Of a DNA stretch of 64,000 nt, positions 28,901-35,617 are shown piece after piece. Made by a program: the position numbers and the translations under genes. This DNA is from Derxia gummosa DSM 723 (GTDB lineage Bacteria > Pseudomonadota > Gammaproteobacteria > Burkholderiales > Burkholderiaceae_E): positions 62,001 to 126,000 of the forward strand of contig NZ_AXWS01000008.1 in NCBI RefSeq assembly GCF_000482785.1, in the 5' to 3' direction. The first letter of the stretch is position 1. Every line of letters begins with the position of its first letter. Under the pieces are notes generated by a model that did not search any database, was not told where the DNA came from, and saw only the letters and a program-made list of their open reading frames with translations.

Positions 28901-29183
28901 GGTTGTGCTCGTCAGCTACATCCGGGGTCTGCGCGAGCAGGGCGAGAGCGTGGCCGACGCGGTGATCGTGGGCGCGCGCATGCGCTTCCGCCCGGTGATG
29001 ATGACCGCGACCGTCGCGATGCTCGGGCTCATTCCCTTCCTGTTCGCGACCGGGCCGGGGTCGGAAGTGCAGCGTCCGCTCGCGATCGTGGTGATCGGCG
29101 GATTGATCACCTCGACGCTGCTCACGCTGGTGATGCTGCCCACGATCTACAGGTGGTTCGACAACACGCCCGAGGCCGATTGA
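25971..29183 (+). CDS. heavy-metal efflux RND pump, CusA/CzcA family
   Basis: The 1070-residue product is the inner-membrane proton/metal antiporter of a tripartite RND system. N-terminal LSLDAFPDVTNVQVQI and the twelve-helix, two-large-loop layout identify the HME-RND family. Helix 4 reads GGLAIAIGLMVDGSVVVVEN, with Asp 412 and Glu 419 kept but Ala where CzcA has its first Asp; this resembles CusA. A cytoplasmic or loop insert at about residues 525-537 has four Gly-His-Gly repeats encoded by a 9-bp tandem repeat, likely metal binding. No CusB- or CusC-type partner genes are adjacent. A PII-like gene follows by 27 bp. Metal specificity cannot be decided from the sequence alone. Confidence 0.93.
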   Translation: MIEALIRGALGQRLIVVVVSVILLAFGLNAARKLSLDAFPDVTNVQVQIATEAPGRSPEEVERFATVPIEIAMTGLPALVELRSLNKPGLSLITLVFSDATDVYFARQLVMERLIEVADRLPPGIRPVLGPVSTGLGEVYQYTLDRPDDGNRALTEEELTERRTVQDWVVRPLLRSIPGVAEINSQGGYEKQYQVLVAPDKLRYYGLTIQQVFQALANNNANAGGGVLRQFAEQYLVRGVGLVRNVDDIRSIVLKESGGTPVYIGDVAEVKIGTAVRVGSVVKNGVTESVGGIVMMMRAGNAKEVVARIKARVAEINDSGMLPGGLRIEPYYDRSELVDSAVLTVVRVLMEGVVLVVIVLLLFLGDVRSSLIVVATLVLTPLLTFMAMNYMGLSANLMSLGGLAIAIGLMVDGSVVVVENAFAHLARADEGQSRIRIIFNAVKEVATPVIFGVGVIILVFLPLMTLEGMEGKMFAPLAFTIAIALFFSLVLSLTLSPVLSSFLLKVKPLSGAHAGAAASGTAAGGHGGHGGHGGHGGAADTAQADEAHDTWLVRRLKRPYVALLGWAVDNAKKTVLIAIALLLGTAMLLPFLGTAFIPEMKEGSVVPGINRVPNISLEESIAMEMQAMKLVMEVPGVKSAVSGVGRGESPADPQAQNESTPIVSLKPREQWPEGWTQDTITDEMRRKLAVLPGVQIVMAQPISDRVDEMVTGVRADIAVKVFGDDLQMLKTKADEIAKVAQTIRGAQDLRVERIVGQQYLQIEVDRQAIARQGLNVADVHDVIEMAIGGKTATEIYEGERRFSAVVRLPEAYRDDIEAVRHLIVSAPNGAQVPLASIARIEVLDGPAQISRELAKRRVVVGINVADRDLGGFVAELQQAVQQKVKLPEGYYLEWGGQFQNMERALGHLGVIIPITVAAIFFLLFLLFRSVRMASLIILVLPFASMGGVIGLFVTGEYLSVPASVGFIALWGIAVLNGVVLVSYIRGLREQGESVADAVIVGARMRFRPVMMTATVAMLGLIPFLFATGPGSEVQRPLAIVVIGGLITSTLLTLVMLPTIYRWFDNTPEAD
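27543..27578 (+). repeat. 9-bp tandem repeat encoding His-Gly-Gly units
   Basis: Four exact copies of GGTCATGGC lie head to tail inside the RND pump gene and encode a Gly-His-Gly-Gly-His run. Adjacent HD/AH residues extend the histidine-rich patch. Confidence 0.9.
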
Positions 29184-29210
29184 CGCAGGACTCCAACAAG
29201 GAAAACGACG

Positions 29211-29531
29211 ATGAAGGAAATCAAGGCCGCGTTCGCGCCGCAGAAGCTGTCCGCCGTCACCGATGCCTTGCGGAAGGTGCCCGGCTATCCCGGCATGACC
29301 GTGATGAAGGCCGAGGCCCACGCCGCGCCGGCCCCGCGCGCGAAGACGAGCATCAAGGACGAGCTGAAGGATTCGATCCCGCGCGTGCGCATCGAGATCG
29401 TCGCGCCCGACGAGGTGGCGGAAGGGCTGATGGAGGCCATCGTCGCCGTCGTCTCGACGGGCGCGCCGGGCGACAGCGTGGTGTGGATGAGCGACGTGGA
29501 GCGCGCGGCCTTCGTGCGCAAGACGGTGTAG
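29211..29531 (+). CDS. PII-like protein associated with metal efflux (PII-NG type)
   Basis: The 106-residue product has the ferredoxin-like PII fold pattern: MKEIKAAFAPQKLSAVTDAL at the start and RVRIEIVAPDEVAEGLMEAIVAV in the middle, ending in a GDSVVWMSDVERA strand. Position 51 and the T-loop do not match GlnB/GlnK (no Tyr uridylylation site in a YRGAEY context). This therefore looks like the PII-NG group found next to CusA/CzcA-type pumps. Its likely role is to sense a metal or nucleotide and modulate the pump. It starts 27 bp after the RND gene and is almost certainly cotranscribed with it. Confidence 0.82.
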   Translation: MKEIKAAFAPQKLSAVTDALRKVPGYPGMTVMKAEAHAAPAPRAKTSIKDELKDSIPRVRIEIVAPDEVAEGLMEAIVAVVSTGAPGDSVVWMSDVERAAFVRKTV

Positions 29532-29628
29532 CGGCGGGCAGGGTGGTCGCGCATCCGGCGAGAGCACGAATGCCCACCGCGCGGCGCGGACCTGCCGCCA
29601 CCGGCGCACGCGAATGCGGACGCCAGAA

Positions 29629-29662
29629 ACGACAAAGCCCTTCCGAAGAAGGGCTTTGTCGT
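29629..29662 (-). terminator. intrinsic terminator of tRNA-Asn
   Basis: A 15-bp perfect stem (29629-29643 with 29648-29662) closes on a TTCG tetraloop when read on the minus strand, followed by TTTCT. It begins 9 bp after the CCA end of the tRNA. It may also stop transcription arriving from the PII-like gene. Confidence 0.85.
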
Positions 29663-29671
29663 GCTGTTCTT

Positions 29672-29747
29672 TGGCTCCCCGACCTGGGCTCGAACCAGGG
29701 ACCTACGGATTAACAGTCCGGCGCTCTACCGACTGAGCTATCGGGGA
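29672..29747 (-). tRNA. tRNA-Asn (GTT)
   Basis: The 76-nt gene folds as a standard tRNA. The acceptor stem is TCCCCGA with TCGGGGA, the D-arm contains AGCTCAGTCGGTAGAGC, the anticodon loop reads CTGTTAA with GTT as anticodon, and the T-arm contains GGTTCGAGCCC. CCA is encoded. No integrase lies nearby. Confidence 0.97.
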
Positions 29748-29904
29748 ACAGCGAAGACTGCGATTATAAGCACGCTTCCCGATCATGCAAGCGTTTTGTC
29801 GAGAAAACGTCTGGCGTTGGCTTCGGCCCACGGCGTGGCGTCCGGTGCGGCGGTGGCGATCCGCGCGCCGCTTGCCCCGGAAGCCCGCCAGCCCGCAAGC
29901 CCGC

Positions 29905-29936
29905 CAAGCTCGTAAGACCGCAAGCTCGTAAGACCG
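29905..29936. repeat. 16-bp direct tandem repeat
   Basis: CAAGCTCGTAAGACCG occurs twice in tandem (29905-29920, 29921-29936) and is flanked by related degenerate CAAGCCCGCC units. It lies between tRNA-Asn and the stop of the flavoprotein gene. No function is apparent. Confidence 0.8.
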
Positions 29937-29945
29937 CAAGCCCGC

Positions 29946-31367
29946 CTAGCCGCCCGCCGATAGATCCACCGTGCCGCACAGCCCCTGCGGATCGAGCATC
30001 GCGCGCAGCCCGCCGGCAATCCGCTTGCCGGTCGCCGAGGTGTACTTCGCGTAGTAGCCGAGGTTGTGCGCGCCCACGCCGTGCTCGGCGCTGTAGCTGC
30101 CGCCGAAATCTTCCACCACGATCGCGTAGAGCGCGTCGCGCAGCCCGGCCACGGTCGCGTCGTCGTAGGCAACAGCCGCATCGGCCGGCCAGATCAGGTT
30201 GTAGTGGATGCCGCCGTCGGCGATGTGGCCGAAGTCCACCACCACGAGCTGCGGGAAGCGCGCCGCCGCCATCGCGCCGGCCGCGCGGCGGAAATCCATC
30301 ATGCGCGAGCGCGGCACCGACACGTCGAAGGCGATCGGCCGGCCCATGCGCCGCGCGCCCTCGGTGATGCTGTGGCGCAGCGCCCAGAGCTCCTCGCGGT
30401 CGCCGATGACAGCGTTTGCAACCAGCGTGTCGAAGTGCGCTTCGAGAAAGCGGTTGAGCGTCTCCTGCAACTCAAGCCCGGTGTACTGCGGCGAGCTGCT
30501 CGACTCCAGTTCGATCAGTACCGCGAAGTCCGGCACCGGCTCGGGCGCGAAGGGGTTGCGCAGACTGGGCACATGCTCGAAGGCCGCGCGCATCGCCGTG
30601 GCCGACATGCCCTCGAAGGCCGAGAAGAAGTCGCCGAGATCGCGCTCCAGCGCTTCCAGCAGCGCGATGACGGCCTCGTCCGACGCCGGCACCACGAGTG
30701 CCGTCGCCGACTGGCGCGGCTTGGGATGCACCTCCAGCGTCGCGCGCACGATCACGCCGCCCGCGCCCGCCGTGCCGACGAACAGCTGCTTGAAGTCGTA
30801 GCCCGTGTTGTCCTTGCGCAGCGCGCTGCCGAAATGCGCCAGCTCGCCCGGCGGATCGAGCAGCACCACGTCGAGCGCCATCAGGTTGTGGCGCACGTCG
30901 CCGTAGCGCACTAGCCGCGTGCCGCCGGTGTTGGTCGCCACCATGCCGCCGATGCTCGGATCGGCGCCGAGGTCGATCGGGAACCACAGCCCGTGCGGCT
31001 CCAGCCGTTCGTTCAGCGCCCACAGCGTCATGCCGGCATCGACGGTGACGCTGCGGTTGGCCACGTCGATCTCGCAATGCCCGCGCAGCCGCGACAGCGA
31101 CAGCACGACCTGCCCGCCGCTCGCGTCGGGCGTGCTCGCGCCGACGAGGCCGGTGTTGGCGCCCTGGGGCACGAGCCGCACGCCCTCGCGCACGCACAGC
31201 TTCACCACCTCGCGCACCTCGTCGATGGAGGCGGGCCGGATCACGCAGCGCGCGCGACCGGCGCCGTAGCGCGCGCCGGTCAGATGCGGCGTCATGTCGT
31301 CGCCGAGCAGCAGGCCGTGGTCGCCGACGAGGGCGCGCAGTTCTTCGATGAAGGGGTCGGAGTTCAT
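29946..31367 (-). CDS. FAD-linked oxidase (GlcD/D-2-hydroxyacid dehydrogenase type)
   Basis: The 473-residue product is a flavoprotein of the FAD_binding_4 plus FAD-oxidase_C family. The FAD-binding PCMH region includes VRLVPQGANTGLVGASTP and IGGMVATNTGGTRLVRYGDVR; the C-terminal domain includes DFGHIADGGIHYNLIWP and EHGVGAHNLGYY. Such enzymes oxidise D-2-hydroxy acids (D-lactate, glycolate, D-2-hydroxyglutarate) and pass electrons to quinone or an electron-transfer flavoprotein. No GlcE/GlcF subunits are next to it, so a single-subunit form is likely. Its ATG overlaps the stop of the upstream LysR gene (TGA/ATG sharing), showing the two are one transcript and suggesting its expression is tied to that regulator. 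Confidence 0.9.
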   Translation of the reverse strand: MNSDPFIEELRALVGDHGLLLGDDMTPHLTGARYGAGRARCVIRPASIDEVREVVKLCVREGVRLVPQGANTGLVGASTPDASGGQVVLSLSRLRGHCEIDVANRSVTVDAGMTLWALNERLEPHGLWFPIDLGADPSIGGMVATNTGGTRLVRYGDVRHNLMALDVVLLDPPGELAHFGSALRKDNTGYDFKQLFVGTAGAGGVIVRATLEVHPKPRQSATALVVPASDEAVIALLEALERDLGDFFSAFEGMSATAMRAAFEHVPSLRNPFAPEPVPDFAVLIELESSSSPQYTGLELQETLNRFLEAHFDTLVANAVIGDREELWALRHSITEGARRMGRPIAFDVSVPRSRMMDFRRAAGAMAAARFPQLVVVDFGHIADGGIHYNLIWPADAAVAYDDATVAGLRDALYAIVVEDFGGSYSAEHGVGAHNLGYYAKYTSATGKRIAGGLRAMLDPQGLCGTVDLSAGG

Positions 31368-32533
31368 GGGCGGGAGCGGTGGGCGCGCGGGTTGCGCTTG
31401 CGGATGGGAGGCGCGGGGACTTCTTCGATGTCGGGCGCGGTGGTACGGCGGCGGGCAGCGAGCGCTTCGGCGCCACGGTCGGCGGCGGGTGTGTCGGCGC
31501 GATGTGCGGCGGGCGCGCCTTGCGGCAGGTCGTGCTCGTCGCTGCCCGCGTCGAGGTCGTCATCGCCGGGCGTGTCGGCTTCCTGCTCGGGCGCGGGCGC
31601 GATCACGTCGGGCAGTTCGGCCAGCACCTCGGCAACGACGGCTTCGAGCTGCTGGCGCAGCCAGCGGTGCACCGGGTCCTGCTGGTGGCGCAGATGCCAG
31701 ACCGCGTACATCGGCATCGTCGGGCCGGGGAAGGGCAGCTCGCTGTCTGCAAGCCCTTGCAACACGCCCAGGCGCAGCAGGCTCGGCAGCGTCGCGATCA
31801 TCGCGCTGCCGTCGAGAAAGGCGCGGATGCCCGCGAAGTTGGCCACCGTCACCACCACGCGCCGGCGCAGGCCGCGATCCTCCAGCCAGTGGTCGATGCC
31901 CAGGCGCCGCTGCGACGGCACGTACTGCACGCTCACATGCTCGGCGGCCTCGTAGTCGGCCAGGCTCGCGGGCGCGGCGCGATGGCGCGCGTCGTGGAAC
32001 ACGCGGTAGCGGTCGGAGAACAGCCGCTTCTGCACCACGTCATCGCCCTCGGGCGGGCGCGGCGAGATCACGAGCTGGCATTGCTGCTCGCGCAGCATGT
32101 CGAGCGTCGGCACGGTGGACGGGATCACGCGCAGCCGGAAGCCCGGCGCCTGCGCCTGCACCCGCGCGAACAGGCGCGGCAGCAGCAGATGGCATTGCAG
32201 GTCGTTGGCGGCGAGGGTCCAGGTCGCGTTCAGGCGGTCGAGCCGCAGCTCCTCGGCGATGGTGAAGCGGCGCATCTGCTCCAGCAGGCCGCGCGCCCGC
32301 GCGGCCAGCTCGTTCGCGCGCTCGGTCGGCGCGATGCCCCGGCCCATCTTCACGAACAGCGCGTCGCCCACCAGCGCGCGCAGCCGGTCGAGCCCGTGGC
32401 TCACCGCCGATTGCGACAGCCCCAGCCGCTGCGCCGCCGCCGTGACCGAGCCGGTCTCGTGCACCGCCACCAGCAGCGACAGCGAGCGGCCGTCAAGGTC
32501 GAGATGGGGATCGTCAGGCATCGGAATCATCAA
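31364..32533 (-). CDS. LysR-family transcriptional regulator with disordered tail
   Basis: The 389-residue product has the LysR winged helix at residues 13-75 (LLVAVHETGSVTAAAQRLGL SQSAVSHGL) and a periplasmic-binding-like effector domain at about 100-305. Typical LysR proteins end near residue 300-310; this one continues with about 80 residues rich in Asp, Glu, Ala and Arg, probably disordered. It diverges from the first ligAB pair across a 129-bp gap with a good sigma70 promoter, the standard LysR arrangement, so it likely controls ligAB-1 and itself. It is translationally coupled to the flavoprotein gene downstream. A second ATG at 32521 is an alternative start. Confidence 0.9.
   Translation of the reverse strand: MMIPMPDDPHLDLDGRSLSLLVAVHETGSVTAAAQRLGLSQSAVSHGLDRLRALVGDALFVKMGRGIAPTERANELAARARGLLEQMRRFTIAEELRLDRLNATWTLAANDLQCHLLLPRLFARVQAQAPGFRLRVIPSTVPTLDMLREQQCQLVISPRPPEGDDVVQKRLFSDRYRVFHDARHRAAPASLADYEAAEHVSVQYVPSQRRLGIDHWLEDRGLRRRVVVTVANFAGIRAFLDGSAMIATLPSLLRLGVLQGLADSELPFPGPTMPMYAVWHLRHQQDPVHRWLRQQLEAVVAEVLAELPDVIAPAPEQEADTPGDDDLDAGSDEHDLPQGAPAAHRADTPAADRGAEALAARRRTTAPDIEEVPAPPIRKRNPRAHRSRP
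31748..31761. repeat. TGCAA-N4-TTGCA palindrome inside LysR gene
   Basis: An exact copy (spacer GCCC) within the LysR effector-domain coding sequence. On the coding strand it uses TTG, CTT and GCA, codons otherwise rare here. Confidence 0.7.
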
Positions 32534-32565
32534 ATCGGTTCATGGGTCTGATCGTCTCGCGGGCA

Positions 32566-32594
32566 TTGATCGCTGGCAAGCCGGCACGAATACT
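32566..32594 (+). promoter_or_regulatory. sigma70-like promoter for the first ligAB pair
   Basis: TTGATC at 32566-32571 and AATACT at 32589-32594 are separated by exactly 17 bp, and the ATG of ligA-1 is about 60 bp downstream of the expected start. It lies in the divergent LysR/ligA gap. Confidence 0.5.
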
Positions 32595-32662
32595 AGGTTC
32601 ACCGCGACAGAACTCCCAGTGAGCGGCGGCTTCCAACAAATCCAGGTCAGGAGACATCCATC

Positions 32663-33025
32663 ATGTCCGTGCATGAGACCGGCTGCACCAAGGTCAAGAT
32701 CGAAGGCACCACGCTGTTCGACGGCGACCAGGCCCGCAAGGGCTATCAGCTCAACAAGATGTGCTACTCGTTCAACGACGCGGCCAACCGCGCCGCCTTC
32801 CAGGCCGACGAAGACGCCTACTGCCGCAAGTTCAACCTGACCGAGCAGCAGCACGCCGCCGTCAAGGCGAAGAACGTGCTGCAACTGATCGCCGCCGGCG
32901 GCAACGTGTACTACCTCGCCAAGTTCGCGGGCATCTTCGGCCTCGACGTGCAGGACCTCGGCGCCCAGCAGACCGGCATGACCAAGGACGAGTTCAAGGC
33001 CATGCTCCTGGCCTACGCCCACTGA
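32663..33025 (+). CDS. LigA-type extradiol dioxygenase alpha subunit, divergent copy
   Basis: The 120-residue product is the small helical subunit of class III (LigAB) ring-opening dioxygenases. It shares FDGDQARKGYQLN, AANRAAFQADEDAY and AAGGNVYYLAKFAGIFG with LigA proteins but differs widely from the second copy at 42443. It lacks that copy's long Gln-rich tail. It overlaps no gene and ends 23 bp before its partner ligB. The start has a CAGGAG site. The substrate may be protocatechuate, gallate or a related catechol carboxylate; the divergence from the canonical copy suggests a different preference. It is likely controlled by the divergent LysR gene. Confidence 0.88.
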   Translation: MSVHETGCTKVKIEGTTLFDGDQARKGYQLNKMCYSFNDAANRAAFQADEDAYCRKFNLTEQQHAAVKAKNVLQLIAAGGNVYYLAKFAGIFGLDVQDLGAQQTGMTKDEFKAMLLAYAH

Positions 33026-33048
33026 CCCGCCACCGGAAGGACCGAACC

Positions 33049-33891
33049 ATGGCAAGCATCGTCGGTGGCGTCGCCACCTCCCACGTCCCGGCCATCGGCC
33101 GCGCCATCGCCAACAATCTCCAGGACGATCCCTACTGGAAGCCCTTCTTCGCCGGCTTCCCGCCGGTGCGCGACTGGATCGCCGAAGCCAAGCCCGATGT
33201 GGTCGTCGTGTTCTACAACGACCACGGCCTCAACTTCTTCCTCGACAAGATGCCGACCTTCGCCGTCGGCGCGGCGCCGAGCTACGTGAATGCCGACGAA
33301 GGCTGGGGCATCCCGTCGGTGCCCGCCTTCACCGGCGATCTCGACCTGTCGTGGCAGATCATCAACCACCTCGTCGCGGCCGAATTCGACATCACCACCT
33401 GCCAGGAAATGCTGGTGGACCACGCCTTCACGCTGCCGATGGCGCTGTGCTGGCCCGACCAAAACTGGCCGGTGAAGGTGGTGCCGGTGTGCATCAATAC
33501 CGTCCAGTTTCCGCTGCCGAGCGCGAAGCGCTGCTGGAAGCTGGGCGAGGAAGTGGGCAAGGCCGTGCGCGACTGGAAGAGCGACGCGCGCGTGATGTTT
33601 CTCGGCACGGGCGGGCTGTCGCACCAGCTCGACGGCGAACGCGCCGGCTTCATCAACAAGCAATTCGACCTCGAATTCATGGAAAGCCTGATCGCCAACC
33701 CCAAGTGGGCGACGCAATTCAGCATCGAGCAGCTGGTGGAAAAGACCGGCACCCAGGGCGTCGAACTGCTCATGTGGCTCGCCACCCGCGCCGCGCTCGG
33801 CGACGGCCCGGTGCGGCAGGTGCACGCCAACTATCACATCCCGATCTCGAACACGGCGTCGGGGCTGATGGTGATGGAGCCGCGCGGCTGA
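33049..33891 (+). CDS. LigB-type extradiol ring-cleavage dioxygenase, divergent copy
   Basis: The 280-residue catalytic subunit keeps the LigB iron ligands His 12 (ATSHVPAI) and His 59 (YNDH) and Glu 239 (GVELLMW). It also keeps the acid-base His 192 in GTGGLSHQ and His 125. The enzyme should cleave a catechol acid between carbons 4 and 5 using Fe2+ and O2. It differs from the canonical LigB at 42888 along its whole length, for instance GLNFFLDKMPTFAVG against [15 protein letters not shown]. Several substitutions lean toward the gallate-dioxygenase branch. Substrate is therefore open. Its start has a GGAAGG site and it is transcribed with the upstream alpha subunit. Confidence 0.9.
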   Translation: MASIVGGVATSHVPAIGRAIANNLQDDPYWKPFFAGFPPVRDWIAEAKPDVVVVFYNDHGLNFFLDKMPTFAVGAAPSYVNADEGWGIPSVPAFTGDLDLSWQIINHLVAAEFDITTCQEMLVDHAFTLPMALCWPDQNWPVKVVPVCINTVQFPLPSAKRCWKLGEEVGKAVRDWKSDARVMFLGTGGLSHQLDGERAGFINKQFDLEFMESLIANPKWATQFSIEQLVEKTGTQGVELLMWLATRAALGDGPVRQVHANYHIPISNTASGLMVMEPRG

Positions 33892-33996
33892 CGCTTCCCC
33901 CGCGACGGTTGGCTAAGCTCACGGGCCTTGGCAATCTCTGCCCATCCCGCCGGCGTCGCCCTGACGTCGGCGCAGCCGAACCCGACGGAGCCGCCC

Positions 33997-34257
33997 ATGT
34001 CGCTCAACATCGACCTCACCCCGCAGCTTGAGGAACTCGTGCGCGCCAAGGTCGCGTCCGGTATGTACACGTCGGAAAGCGAAGTCGTGCGCGAGGCGCT
34101 GCGCCTCATGGAGCGCGAAGACGCGCTGCGGACCGCCCGGCTTGCCCAGCTTCGCGCCGACATCCGCGACGGCATCGACAGCGGCAGCGCCGGCACGCTC
34201 GACCTTGAAGACATCAAGCGCCGAGGCCGCGAACGCCTCGGCGGCAGCCAGGGCTGA
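33997..34257 (+). CDS. parD: ParD-family antitoxin (type II toxin-antitoxin)
   Basis: The 86-residue product begins MSLNIDLTPQLEELVRAKVA followed by SGMYTSESEVVREALRLMERED, the ribbon-helix-helix pattern of ParD/CopG antitoxins. The C-terminal half (DGIDSGSAGTLDLEDIKRRG) is the toxin-wrapping segment. ParD binds and blocks ParE and represses its own operon. The toxin gene begins 3 bp after its stop, the usual ParDE spacing. The ATG at 33997 was chosen for its CGGAG site and domain start. The module sits between two aromatic-degradation gene sets and may have been inserted there, though its GC content matches the surroundings. Confidence 0.93.
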   Translation: MSLNIDLTPQLEELVRAKVASGMYTSESEVVREALRLMEREDALRTARLAQLRADIRDGIDSGSAGTLDLEDIKRRGRERLGGSQG

Positions 34258-34260
34258 ACG

Positions 34261-34554
34261 ATGGCCAGCGTCGCCACCACCCGGCGCGCGCTCGCCGATC
34301 TCGACGGCGTCTGGGACTACATCGCCGCCGACAACGCCGACGCGGCCGACCGCTTTCTTGACGAGCTGCGCTGCTTTCTCGACCTGATCGCGACCCAGCC
34401 CCTCATGGGGCGCGCCCGTCCAGAACTTGCCCCCGCCGTGCGCAGCCTGCCGTTCCAGCGCTACGTCCTCTTCTACCGGCCGCAAGCCGACGGCATCGAA
34501 CTCGTCCGCTTCCTGCACGCCTCGCGCGACATCGCCGCCGACAGCTTCAGCTGA
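34261..34554 (+). CDS. parE: ParE/RelE-family toxin
   Basis: The 97-residue product has the ParE pattern ALADLDGVWDYIAADNADAADRFLDELR near the start, PLMGRARPELAPAVRSLPFQRYVLFYRP in the middle, and IELVRFLHASRDI at the end. ParE toxins inhibit DNA gyrase. It follows parD by 3 bp and would be cotranscribed. Length and motif order are complete, so the module is probably functional. Confidence 0.93.
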   Translation: MASVATTRRALADLDGVWDYIAADNADAADRFLDELRCFLDLIATQPLMGRARPELAPAVRSLPFQRYVLFYRPQADGIELVRFLHASRDIAADSFS

Positions 34555-34603
34555 CGCCGGGCGCGCCGACGGCCGCGCCCGCCCGCTGCGGCAAACTCCC
34601 CGC

Positions 34604-35539
34604 ATGGACATCAAGCAGCTCGAATACTTCGTCGCGGTTGCCGAGCACCGCAGCTTCAGCCGCGCCTCGGTCGTGCTCGGTATCGCGCAATCGGCGCTCA
34701 GCCGGCAGGTGAGGGCGCTGGAAGTGGAACTGCGCGAGGTGCTGCTCACGCGCACCGGGCGCGGCGTGGAACTGACCGAACCCGGCGAACGCCTGTTCGC
34801 GCACAGCGCCGTCATCCTCCAGCAGCTCGAACAGGCGCGCGCCGAGATGAGCGCGATGCGCGACGAGCCGGTCGGGCAGATCACCATCGGCCTGCCGCCG
34901 AGCATGGGCCGCCAGCTCACGGTGCCGCTCATCGACGCCTTCCGCCGCCAGATGCCGAAGGCGCGGCTCGCGATCGTCGAGGGCCTCACCACCCACATCA
35001 CCGAATGGCTCACCTCGGGCCGCGTGGACCTCGGCCTGCTCTACAACCCCGAGCCCCAGGCCGGCCTCGAAATCACGCCCGTGCTGTCCGAAACGCTCTG
35101 CCTCGTCGAGCCGGCCGTGCGCGGCGCCGACGGCAAGGCGCCCGCGCGCGCCGCCGTGCCGCTGGCCGACCTGCCGGGCCATCCGCTGATCCTGCCGCAG
35201 CGCGCCCATGTCATCCGCCGCCAGCTCGAAGCCCAGGCCACGTTCGCCGGCCTGCGGCTGAACATCGCCTGGGAGGTGTCGAGCGTCGCCGCGATCATCG
35301 ACGTGGTCTGCGCCGGCTATGGCAGCGCGGTGCTCACGGCCGGCGCGGTGCGTGCCTCGGGCCGCGCGGGCGAACTGAGCTTCCGCCCGCTGTGCAACCC
35401 GGCGCTGCAAAGCGTGCTCTGCCTCGCCGTGCCCGCGAACAAACGACCGACCGCGCTGACGCGGCATGCGACGGGGCTGGTCAGGTCGCTGGTGGAAGCG
35501 TTGCCGCAGGCGGAGGCTGCGGCGTCGTTGCCGGGGTGA
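34604..35539 (+). CDS. LysR-family transcriptional regulator
   Basis: The 311-residue product has the LysR helix-turn-helix at residues 1-60 (MDIKQLEYFVAVAEHRSFSR then LGIAQSALSRQVRALE) and a full effector-binding domain, closest in style to Nac/Cbl/CatM-like regulators. It has normal LysR length without a tail. It points toward the low-GC island and, beyond it, the main lig operon on the same strand. Before the island was inserted it could have been the immediate upstream neighbour of that operon, so regulation of protocatechuate degradation is a reasonable guess. It starts 50 bp after parE. Confidence 0.92.
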   Translation: MDIKQLEYFVAVAEHRSFSRASVVLGIAQSALSRQVRALEVELREVLLTRTGRGVELTEPGERLFAHSAVILQQLEQARAEMSAMRDEPVGQITIGLPPSMGRQLTVPLIDAFRRQMPKARLAIVEGLTTHITEWLTSGRVDLGLLYNPEPQAGLEITPVLSETLCLVEPAVRGADGKAPARAAVPLADLPGHPLILPQRAHVIRRQLEAQATFAGLRLNIAWEVSSVAAIIDVVCAGYGSAVLTAGAVRASGRAGELSFRPLCNPALQSVLCLAVPANKRPTALTRHATGLVRSLVEALPQAEAAASLPG

Positions 35540-35583
35540 ATAGAGTTGCCGTGTGCTTGATTGCCTTGCAATACACGGAAATT

Positions 35584-35617
35584 CGCGATAGCCAAAAACT
35601 AATGAGTGGCTAGTCGC
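35584..35617 (-). terminator. imperfect hairpin at the end of the HEPN-like gene
   Basis: CGCGACTAGCCA and TGGCTATCGCG (minus strand) can pair around a 12-nt AT-rich loop, overlapping the stop codon and followed by AATTT. It may be the terminator of the island's second gene. Confidence 0.35.

Noticed and set aside
27267-29609. Minus-strand open frame opposite the RND pump and PII-like genes
   Set aside because: His/Arg-rich nonsense translation; both plus-strand genes are unambiguous.
29672-29945. tRNA-Asn as an integration site of a genomic island
   Set aside because: No integrase and no repeated tRNA 3' end was found in the window.
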